From: Bacteroidota bacterium
GTDB lineage: Bacteria; Bacteroidota; Kryptoniia; Kryptoniales; JAKASW01
Reading direction: 5' to 3'
Length of the DNA stretch: 5,137 nucleotides
NCBI GenBank assembly: GCA_021785235.1
Contig: JAJYGB010000526.1
Span: 1-5,137 of the forward strand
Every line of letters begins with the position of its first letter. The first letter of the stretch is position 1. Under the pieces are notes generated by a model. The model saw only the letters and a list, made by a program, of their open reading frames with translations. It had not been told where the DNA came from and made no database searches. Made by a program: the position numbers and the translations under genes. Positions 1 to 5,137 of this stretch are shown piece after piece.

Positions 1-1165
1 GATGGCGCTTCCGGGAGCGCGAATATTTCTTGCGCCGGGGGGCTTTTTGCACTTCCTCCTCAACTTCGGCTCCAACGCGCCGATCGATGTCTCCATCATG
101 GGATACAATCTTAAGACCGGCATGAGCCTCGCTCACCAGGTCCTCGACATTGTAAGGACAACACCGGGAGCCACCGATGCGCAGATAAGTATGGATCCGA
201 ACATGCCCCAGCTCAAAGTTGTCGTGGACAGGGTCAAAGCGGGAGCACTCGGGGTCAACGTCGCGGATGTCGCGAATACCGTTGCGACTGCGATCGACGG
301 CGCTGTGGCGTCGCAGTACACCGATCCACAGAGCGGAAACCAATACAATATTCTGGTTCGTCTCGATTCGACTGACCGTGATAGGATCGACGATTTAAAC
401 AGGTTGACGGTTCCAAGTTCGACCGGGCAACTGGTAAAACTCGGGAATATCGCGCAGGTTGTCATGTCTAGCACTCCTGTAGAAATCGACAGGAAATACC
501 AACAGAGAATCATCGATGTAACCGCCAACGTCACTGGTAGCGATCTCGGAAGCGTGTCCTCCGCTATTCAGTCGCGGTTGAACAAGATTAACGTCCCGAC
601 AGGGTTTCAGGTCGTCCAAAGCGGAAACATTGAGCAGCAGAAGAGCACGTTCAGGTCTCTTCTCCTTGCCCTTCTTCTTGCCATCATCATGGTTTACATG
701 GTCATGGCTTCGCAGTTCCAGTCGCTTGTCGATCCGTTTATCATCATGTTCACGGTCCCACTGGGACTTGCTGGCGTTGTCTGGGCCTTATTCCTGACGA
801 ACACTAGCCTGTCCGTGACCTCCTTCGAAGGAGTGATCGTGATGGTGGGGATAGTCGTGTCGAACGGAATATTGCTCATCGATTACATAAACCGTTTGAG
901 GAAACGCGGAGTCGAGCTGCATGAAGCGGTTACGCTCGGCGGAAGGACGAGGCTTCGCCCTATCCTGATGACATCGCTTGCTACCGTTCTGGGACTCCTT
1001 CCGATGGCGCTCGGCATGGGTGGGGATACGTCACAGGCTCCACTCGCGATCGCTGTCATCGGCGGCCTTACCGTCTCGACATTCCTGACACTGATTTTTG
1101 TTCCGACACTTTACACGGTTTTCGAAGAGAAATTTAAGAGAGAAATAAAGGGGGAAGAAGAGTGA
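1..1165 (+). CDS. RND (HAE1/AcrB-like) efflux transporter, C-terminal part only (5' end outside window)
   Basis: This is the inner-membrane pump subunit of a tripartite export system, expected to use the proton gradient to push substrates into a periplasmic adaptor and outer-membrane channel. Only the last 387 residues are visible. The ATG at base 2 is an internal methionine: it aligns with Met656 of the complete paralogue downstream, and the two proteins then run to their ends without a gap. Residues 1-220 are the second periplasmic porter/docking half. Residues about 221-375 hold the last five membrane helices (TM8-12), with the typical FQSLVDPFIIMFTVPLGL and RLRPILMTSLAT motifs. At the TM10 position that is Lys940 in AcrB there is Ser287 (SNGILLIDY). 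The tail is short and charged (KREIKGEEE), and the gene stops at TGA 1163-1165. The reading frame is intact. Substrate cannot be inferred. The family call is very secure. Confidence 0.96.
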   Translation, partial: MALPGARIFLAPGGFLHFLLNFGSNAPIDVSIMGYNLKTGMSLAHQVLDIVRTTPGATDAQISMDPNMPQLKVVVDRVKAGALGVNVADVANTVATAIDGAVASQYTDPQSGNQYNILVRLDSTDRDRIDDLNRLTVPSSTGQLVKLGNIAQVVMSSTPVEIDRKYQQRIIDVTANVTGSDLGSVSSAIQSRLNKINVPTGFQVVQSGNIEQQKSTFRSLLLALLLAIIMVYMVMASQFQSLVDPFIIMFTVPLGLAGVVWALFLTNTSLSVTSFEGVIVMVGIVVSNGILLIDYINRLRKRGVELHEAVTLGGRTRLRPILMTSLATVLGLLPMALGMGGDTSQAPLAIAVIGGLTVSTFLTLIFVPTLYTVFEEKFKREIKGEEE

Positions 1166-1208
1166 TGGTCCCCCGAAACGAGCGTAGGGGTAACGCGTGT
1201 TAAGAAAC

Positions 1209-1259
1209 GGGCCACGAATTTCAGGAATTAGAGCGAGGAAGATCCCGGAGTTGTGGCCC
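1209..1259. repeat. Inverted repeat with long loop in the inter-RND spacer
   Basis: GGGCCAC (1209-1215) is matched by its exact reverse complement GTGGCCC (1253-1259), and one G-T and one A-T pair can extend the stem inward to 9 pairs. The loop is about 35 bases. No T-run follows, so it does not look like an intrinsic terminator. It could form an mRNA stem in a read-through transcript, or be chance. Confidence 0.35.
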
Positions 1260-1288
1260 AGCAATGAAAGGAGTTACACTGAGAGTTT

Positions 1289-1306
1289 GATTATACGGAT
1301 ATAATC
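1289..1306. promoter_or_regulatory. Palindrome GATTATA-CGGA-TATAATC with an embedded -10-like TATAAT
   Basis: Two perfect 7-base arms (1289-1295 and 1300-1306) flank a 4-base centre. The right arm contains TATAAT at 1300-1305, the exact sigma-70 type -10 consensus, about 140 bases before the second RND start. No good -35 sits 16-18 bases upstream: the 17-spaced hexamer is CACTGA. The site could be a promoter overlapped by an operator for a dimeric regulator, or a small RNA hairpin. Only the symmetry and the hexamer are seen; any function is inferred. Confidence 0.35.
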
Positions 1307-1431
1307 GCGGTACGGGTTTTTGCGACTTCCCCGACTGCGATGGAAAGGACGAAATAAAGGTGAACAGCAAGCACGAAGAAGCCGCGGCTGGTTCAATTAC
1401 CATGTGGGGGTTACGGGTATTTGAAGAGGAC

Positions 1432-1438
1432 GAGGTGA
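1432..1438 (+). promoter_or_regulatory. Ribosome binding site of the complete RND gene
   Basis: GAGGTGA ends four bases before ATG 1443 and matches the anti-Shine-Dalgarno sequence well. It supports this start, as does the family-typical N-terminus MWLTRLALKYP directly after it. Confidence 0.75.
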
Positions 1439-1442
1439 CCTT

Positions 1443-4400
1443 ATGTGGTTAACTCGACTCGCGCTTAAATATCCCATTTCAACTTTGATGGGGTCGATAG
1501 CAATTTTCGTATTGGGACTAGTATCATTCCTGCAGCTCCCGATAGATATGCTGCCTAACATACAGATACCTGTAATTTCGGTAATAACTTTCTACAACGG
1601 CGCCGCTCCAACAGATATGGAACAGTCTGTGACGGTTCCGCTGGAGCGGGCGGTCAGCAGTACAAACGACATCAATTATGTCCAGTCCAGAACCCGCGAA
1701 GGAGTCTCCCAGATTTTTGTTTATTTCAACTGGGGTACAAACACCGACGTTGGTCTCGTCGACATAATTCAAAAGATTAACAGGGAGCTTGAACTTCTCC
1801 CTCCGGGCGTTTCTCAGCCGATAGCCCTCCAGTTCGACATATCAAATATTCCTGTGTGCACAGTCGTGCTTAGCAGCAACATGGGACAGCGGGCGCTGTA
1901 TGACCTTGCTTACAACACGATCGAGCCGCAGCTGGAACACCTTCCGGGTGTGGCACAAGCTGCGGTCGTCGGCGGAAAGATTCGAGAAATCCATGTTGTC
2001 ATCGACAGGAATAAACTGCAGGCGCTCAATATTCCCATCGAGACGGTGACGCAGGCGGTCGCAAATTCCAACCTCATACTTCCCTCCGGTGATTTAAAAA
2101 CGGGTAGTTACGATTATTCACTGACGACTGAAAGCCAGTTTAACGTAGTCAAGCCGATGGAAAACATCGTCGTGAAGGACGTCAATGGCGATCCGATTAC
2201 TATCGGAGACATTGGAAAAGTTGAAGACTCTTACCAGGAGCAGACGGAACTCCTGAGAGTAAACGGGAAAAACGGCGTCATACTACGAGTGCAAAAGTCA
2301 CCGGACGCTAATACCGTTCAAGTTGTCAACGAGGTGCTCAAGGACATTCCTAAATTGCAGGGTGTTCCAGGGTCTGTGAAAGCTTCACTGGCCTTTAACC
2401 AGAGCACCTACATAAAGCAATCCATAAGCGGATTGGAGCAGGAGGCCATATTGGGAGCCCTTCTCGCGACAATAGTCATACTCCTTTTCCTGCGAGACTT
2501 CAAGAGCGCGGTCGTAATCTTCATCGCAATCCCACTTTCAATACTGGTCACGTTCGTGTTTTTCAGGTTCAGCGGGAATTCCCTGAATATTATGACTCTT
2601 GGAGGGCTGGCCCTTGGAGTGGGAAGAATGGTTGATGACTCCATCGTAGAATTGGAGAATATAACACGCCACTTCAACTTGATGAACACGACCGGCGCTG
2701 GCAGGATGCAGGCGACACTTGACGCGGCTATAGAGGTGGCAGGACCAATTTTTATCTCCACACTCTCAACTGTTATTGTTTTTCTACCGGTAATATTTCT
2801 CTCGGGGATCGCGCAACTTCTTTTCATGCCACTCGTGCTGACAATCAGCGTGGCCTTATTTGCTTCCTTCTTCGTTTCAAGAACCGTCACTCCCCTGCTC
2901 TGTTATCGAATTCTGCAGCCGGAAAAGGAGACGGAAGCTGAAACCGCAGACCTGATAGGTAAGCTCAAGTTGTATTCGAAGAGCTTGTTCGAGAGCCTCG
3001 ATAATTACTATCAGAGGGTAATCTGGACCGCTCTCAGGCACAAGCGGGAAGTTGTGGCTATCGTGCTAGGCTTTGCCGTACTTTCATTTTTCCTCTTGAA
3101 GTTTGTGGGAACGGAATTCTTTCCCAATACGGATGAAAGCCAGTTCGCGATTACGGTCAAGCTTCCTGTCGGTACCCGGCTTAGAGACACCAAGAAATAT
3201 GTTGAGAATGTCGAAGACTTAATAAGAAGATATGTGCCTGAGACCAAGACGATAATTTCGGACATCGGTGTGCCGTCCGAGAAGAGCGGCAACCTCTTCA
3301 GCCAGAACGCGGGAGAGTATGCCGCTAACATACAGGTTGAACTGGTCCCACCGACGGATAGGAGTCGCTCCGAGCGGCAGATCATGAACGCGCTCCGTCC
3401 GAAACTGATGGCCATGCCTGGAGCAAAAATGTACCTCGCACCTGGAGGTTTCCTTCACTTCCTGCTGAATTTCGGCTCGGCGGCCCCCATTGATGTGGAG
3501 ATAATGGGCTACAATCTTCGAACCGGGATGCGGCTGGCCCACGAAGTTGACGACATAATCAAGACTACTCCCGGAGCAACGGATGCTCAAATAAGCATGG
3601 ACCCCGACATGCCGGAGCTGGAAGTCGTGATCAATCGCGTGAAAGCAGGCGCGCTTGGCGTGAATGTCGAACAGGTGGCAAATACGGTTGCAACGGCGAT
3701 TGATGGGACGGTTGCGTCGCAATTCACGGACCCCCACACCGGCAACCAATACAACATCCTTGTCCGTCTTGACAGAAGGGACCGCGACCACATAAGCGAT
3801 CTCGGTAAGCTGACGGTCCCGAGTTCGACTGGCCAGCTCGTTCAACTTGGAAACATAGCGAAAGTTGTCAAGACCAAGACGCCAGTCGAAATCGATAGGA
3901 AGTATCAACAGAGAATAATCGATGTAACTGCCAACGTGACGGGAAGAGATCTCGGGAGCGTCTCAGCCGACATACAGAAGAGGCTAAACAGACTGGACGT
4001 CCCCACGGGGTTTCAGGTCAAGCAGAGCGGAAACATTCAGCAGCAAAAGAGCACATTCAAGTCTCTCTTGCTCGCGCTTGCCCTCGCTATTGTCATGGTA
4101 TACATGGTAATGGCTTCGCAATTCCAATCGCTCGTGGACCCTTTCATTATCATGTTTACAGTTCCCCTTGGCCTTGCCGGTGTAATCTGGGCACTATTCC
4201 TCAGCAGCACTTCGCTATCAGTTACCTCGTTCGAAGGAGTGATAGTCATGGTCGGTATAGTTGTCTCGAACGGAATCCTTCTGGTCGACTATATCAACAG
4301 GCTTCGGAAGGCCGGAATGGAGCTTCACGAAGCAGTGACCCTCGGCGGAAGAACGAGGTTGAGGCCCATCTTGATGACTTCCTTGGCAACGGTCATCGGA

Positions 4401-4571
4401 CTTCTACCGATGGCTTTCGGAATGGGCGGAGATCGTTCTCAGTCGCCGCTGGCGATAGCCGTCATAGGAGGACTGACTGTGTCGACTTTTCTCACGCTGA
4501 TATTCATACCGACGCTTTATACGATCTTCGAGGAGAGGTTCAGGCGTGAGTTGAAGGAAAACGAGAATTAA
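1443..4571 (+). CDS. RND (HAE1/AcrB-like) efflux transporter, complete, 1042 aa
   Basis: Proton-driven inner-membrane exporter that should act as a trimer with a periplasmic adaptor and a TolC-like channel. The length is typical of the family. TM1 lies at about residues 11-31, followed by the first periplasmic porter half (LPIDMLPNIQIPVISV, PPGVSQPIALQFD). TM2-6 lie at about 336-487, with the proton-relay pair Asp398/Asp399 in GRMVDDSIVELENI of TM4. TM7 is at about 537-556 (GTEFFPNTDESQF follows it). The second porter half runs to about 870, and TM8-12 are at about 876-1028. Arg972 and Thr979 match AcrB Arg971 and Thr978, but the AcrB Lys940 position is Ser942, and Arg395 sits three residues before the Asp pair. 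The start is fixed by the strong ribosome binding site and the typical N-terminus. Residues 656-1042 are about 83% identical to the upstream RND protein. A terminator follows the TAA. A drug, metal or lipid substrate cannot be told from sequence; the HAE1-type motifs argue against a CusA-type metal pump. Confidence 0.97.
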   Translation: MWLTRLALKYPISTLMGSIAIFVLGLVSFLQLPIDMLPNIQIPVISVITFYNGAAPTDMEQSVTVPLERAVSSTNDINYVQSRTREGVSQIFVYFNWGTNTDVGLVDIIQKINRELELLPPGVSQPIALQFDISNIPVCTVVLSSNMGQRALYDLAYNTIEPQLEHLPGVAQAAVVGGKIREIHVVIDRNKLQALNIPIETVTQAVANSNLILPSGDLKTGSYDYSLTTESQFNVVKPMENIVVKDVNGDPITIGDIGKVEDSYQEQTELLRVNGKNGVILRVQKSPDANTVQVVNEVLKDIPKLQGVPGSVKASLAFNQSTYIKQSISGLEQEAILGALLATIVILLFLRDFKSAVVIFIAIPLSILVTFVFFRFSGNSLNIMTLGGLALGVGRMVDDSIVELENITRHFNLMNTTGAGRMQATLDAAIEVAGPIFISTLSTVIVFLPVIFLSGIAQLLFMPLVLTISVALFASFFVSRTVTPLLCYRILQPEKETEAETADLIGKLKLYSKSLFESLDNYYQRVIWTALRHKREVVAIVLGFAVLSFFLLKFVGTEFFPNTDESQFAITVKLPVGTRLRDTKKYVENVEDLIRRYVPETKTIISDIGVPSEKSGNLFSQNAGEYAANIQVELVPPTDRSRSERQIMNALRPKLMAMPGAKMYLAPGGFLHFLLNFGSAAPIDVEIMGYNLRTGMRLAHEVDDIIKTTPGATDAQISMDPDMPELEVVINRVKAGALGVNVEQVANTVATAIDGTVASQFTDPHTGNQYNILVRLDRRDRDHISDLGKLTVPSSTGQLVQLGNIAKVVKTKTPVEIDRKYQQRIIDVTANVTGRDLGSVSADIQKRLNRLDVPTGFQVKQSGNIQQQKSTFKSLLLALALAIVMVYMVMASQFQSLVDPFIIMFTVPLGLAGVIWALFLSSTSLSVTSFEGVIVMVGIVVSNGILLVDYINRLRKAGMELHEAVTLGGRTRLRPILMTSLATVIGLLPMAFGMGGDRSQSPLAIAVIGGLTVSTFLTLIFIPTLYTIFEERFRRELKENEN

Positions 4572-4576
4572 TTTCT

Positions 4577-4614
4577 GGGCAAGCGGCGCGCGGATAACGC
4601 GCGCCGCCCCTTTT
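4577..4614 (+). terminator. Strong intrinsic terminator of the RND gene
   Basis: A perfect 10-pair GC-only stem, GCGGCGCGCG (4583-4592) against CGCGCGCCGC (4598-4607), closes on a 5-base loop GATAA. The outer GGG (4577-4579) can also pair with CCC (4608-4610) across a three-base bulge. TTTT (4611-4614) and a T-rich CTATCT follow at once. It begins only 5 bases after the RND stop codon, so it should end the RND transcript and separate it from the CHASE2 gene. Confidence 0.9.
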
Positions 4615-4681
4615 CTATCTACACACTTCTGTTCATTCCGTAACATACACCCCCCACACAGAATCACCTTTTGCATGTATT

Positions 4682-4698
4682 GCTCCGACAAGTCGGGC
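4682..4698. repeat. Small hairpin upstream of the CHASE2 gene
   Basis: CCGAC (4685-4689) and GTCGG (4692-4696) are exact reverse complements with only AA between them. GC on each side (4682-4683 and 4697-4698) can add two pairs past a bulged T. No T-run follows. It may be an operator half-site pair or a chance stem. Confidence 0.3.
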
Positions 4699-4700
4699 AG

Positions 4701-4728
4701 TAGACATTAATTAGTTATTCGATCAAAT
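4701..4728 (+). promoter_or_regulatory. Weak candidate promoter for the CHASE2 gene
   Basis: TAGACA (4701-4706) matches five of six bases of the sigma-70 -35 box, and TCAAAT (4723-4728), 16 bases on, matches four of six of the -10 box. The stretch between is AT-rich. It lies after the RND terminator and about 155 bases before the CHASE2 ATG, so transcripts would carry a leader of about 150 bases. A promoter is expected in this spacer, but this exact placement is uncertain. Confidence 0.25.
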
Positions 4729-4738
4729 GGCCGAATTG

Positions 4739-4755
4739 GCTACCGCGGTGGTAGC
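4739..4755. repeat. Hairpin in the putative CHASE2 leader
   Basis: GCTACC (4739-4744) and GGTAGC (4750-4755) are exact reverse complements around a 5-base loop GCGGT. Two T-A pairs can extend the stem past a bulged G4738. ACGCAAAGC follows at 4757-4765. It could be a structured element of the mRNA leader; no T-run follows, so it is not a terminator by itself. Confidence 0.35.
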
Positions 4756-4884
4756 AACGCAAAGCGGCAAATGGACGGGTAGATGGTGGGCGCATCAAGT
4801 AATGTTTTTGTGAGAGCAGTCGAGCGGTCGCATTGACCCTGCCGTCTGCGCAAAACAAGGAGTAGGTATCAGGTCTATCTCAAG

Positions 4885-5137
4885 ATGGTAAACAGAAAAA
4901 TGAGACAAGGTGTGGCGGCAGCGGCGGCCGTAGCCATTGTTATGCTAGTGTTTGTCAAACCCTTAAGAAGGGTCGATTCCGATATGAGCGATCTTGCTTT
5001 CAGGCTTCGTGGGCCTGTCAAAATGGACACATCCATAGTTGTCCTTGCTATCCGGGATTCCCTTCTAGACTCGATTGGCGGTGTCCCGCTGAGGCCTGCG
5101 TATTATTCCAAACTCATCGACGCTCTCGACAATCTGC
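4885..5137 (+). CDS. CHASE2-domain membrane sensor protein, N-terminal 84 residues (3' end outside window)
   Basis: The visible part starts MVNRKMRQ, then has one hydrophobic segment at about residues 9-24 that should anchor the protein in the inner membrane. An extracytoplasmic stretch follows that looks like the start of a CHASE2 domain: SDLAFRLRGP, then TSIVVLAIRDSLLDSIGG, then PLRPAYYSKLIDALDNL. These correspond to the family pattern of D-x-RFRLRGP, a beta strand with an I-(D)-S-L motif, and a P-x-R-x-x-(Y/H)-x-x-L(I)-D-x-L helix. CHASE2 domains sense unknown extracytoplasmic signals and usually lead to a nucleotide cyclase, GGDEF, histidine kinase or serine/threonine kinase output, none of which is visible here. 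An in-frame TGA at 4834-4836 and the lack of another ATG, GTG or TTG before 4885 favour this start. The Shine-Dalgarno sequence is poor: AAGGAG is 22 bases away and only AGGT is nearer. Met6 at 4900 is an alternative. Confidence 0.75.
   Translation, partial: MVNRKMRQGVAAAAAVAIVMLVFVKPLRRVDSDMSDLAFRLRGPVKMDTSIVVLAIRDSLLDSIGGVPLRPAYYSKLIDALDNL

Larger units (their letters stand above)
1166..1442. other. Spacer between the tandem RND genes, no convincing gene
   Basis: These 277 bases separate the two RND genes. The only open frames are short: a GTG-started 35-codon frame at 1197-1304, preceded by AGGGG six bases upstream, and a GTG-started 30-codon frame at 1360-1452 that overlaps the next gene's start. 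Neither resembles a protein I know. The spacer holds a long-loop inverted repeat (1209-1259), a tight palindrome with a TATAAT hexamer (1289-1306), a near-palindrome TAACGCGTGTTA (1191-1202) and the ribosome binding site for the second gene. No hairpin followed by a T-run is present, so read-through from the first gene is possible. Two genes in one simple operon would normally sit much closer, so regulation inside the spacer is a reasonable inference. Confidence 0.6.
4572..4884. other. Spacer between the RND gene and the CHASE2 gene
   Basis: These 313 bases hold no convincing gene. From left to right they contain the intrinsic terminator of the RND gene, a C/A-rich stretch with a run of six C (about 4650-4655), a small hairpin at 4682-4698, a weak promoter candidate at 4701-4728, and a second hairpin at 4739-4755. 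An open frame of 28 codons (ATG 4727 to TGA 4811-4813) lies over the second hairpin and has no Shine-Dalgarno sequence; I treat it as chance. An AAGGAG at 4857-4862 lies 22 bases before the CHASE2 ATG. Confidence 0.6.

Noticed and set aside
1..1165. First RND gene as a short standalone gene starting at the ATG at base 2
   Set aside because: That methionine aligns with internal Met656 of the complete paralogue with no gap afterwards, so the gene is cut by the window edge and is not truncated in nature as far as can be seen.
1360..1452. 30-codon GTG-started frame overlapping the start of the complete RND gene
   Set aside because: It has only a weak AAAGG just before its GTG with almost no spacing, and its end overlaps the well-supported RND start. 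Translational coupling is possible but not supported.
3219..3908. 229-codon open frame on the minus strand within the RND gene
   Set aside because: It lies wholly inside a certain coding region, has no recognisable domain, and is the kind of antisense frame expected from the codon use of the RND gene.
4404..4691. 95-codon minus-strand frame covering the RND 3' end and the terminator
   Set aside because: It runs through the terminator stem and the end of the RND gene and shows no known domain.
4739..4765. T-box or c-di-GMP-I riboswitch, suggested by ACCGCGGTGGTA and ACGCAAAGC
   Set aside because: The T-box core has GGTGGTACCGCG; here the two halves are in the opposite order and simply form a hairpin. 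For c-di-GMP-I the GCAAACC segment and GNRA loop are missing, and there are too few bases after ACGCAAAGC for the second hairpin.
4727..4813. 28-codon open frame (ATG 4727 to TGA 4811-4813)
   Set aside because: No Shine-Dalgarno sequence precedes it, it overlaps a hairpin and a candidate -10, and its sequence matches no family I recognise.

Overview
The window reads as chromosomal DNA of a Gram-negative bacterium of middling GC content. It carries inner-membrane RND efflux pump subunits, which normally work in envelope-spanning tripartite systems, and the beginning of a membrane-anchored CHASE2 sensor protein. Arginine is often written AGA/AGG and isoleucine often ATA, so this is not enterobacterial codon use. 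I cannot name the phylum from the sequence. All genes seen are on the + strand.

Layout: (1) Bases 1-1165 are the last 387 codons of an RND (HAE1/AcrB-like) transporter whose N-terminal two thirds lie upstream of the window. (2) Bases 1166-1442 are a 277-base gap with no convincing gene. It holds two inverted repeats, one of them around a TATAAT hexamer, and ends in a good ribosome binding site. (3) Bases 1443-4571 are a complete 1042-residue RND transporter. Its last 387 residues align without a gap to the first protein, at about 83% identity by hand count (64 mismatches), so the two genes are a tandem paralogous pair. (4) A strong GC-rich intrinsic terminator directly follows and closes the RND unit. 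(5) Bases 4572-4884 are a 313-base non-coding stretch with the terminator, two further small hairpins and a weak promoter candidate. (6) Bases 4885-5137 are the first 84 codons of a CHASE2-domain protein that runs off the window.

Working model: the two RND subunits are probably expressed together or in a staggered way as export pumps of one system. They could be two homotrimers with different substrates, or a mixed trimer as in MdtBC. The membrane fusion protein and outer-membrane channel are not in the window and would be expected upstream. The CHASE2 gene lies beyond the terminator and is likely a separate transcription unit; its output domain is not visible.

I found no mobile element, CRISPR array, tRNA or rRNA, and nothing that clearly amounts to a new system. 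The most useful observations are the ancient but tightly constrained duplication, the altered charged residues around the proton-relay site (Lys missing in TM10, Arg present in TM4), and the structured spacers.
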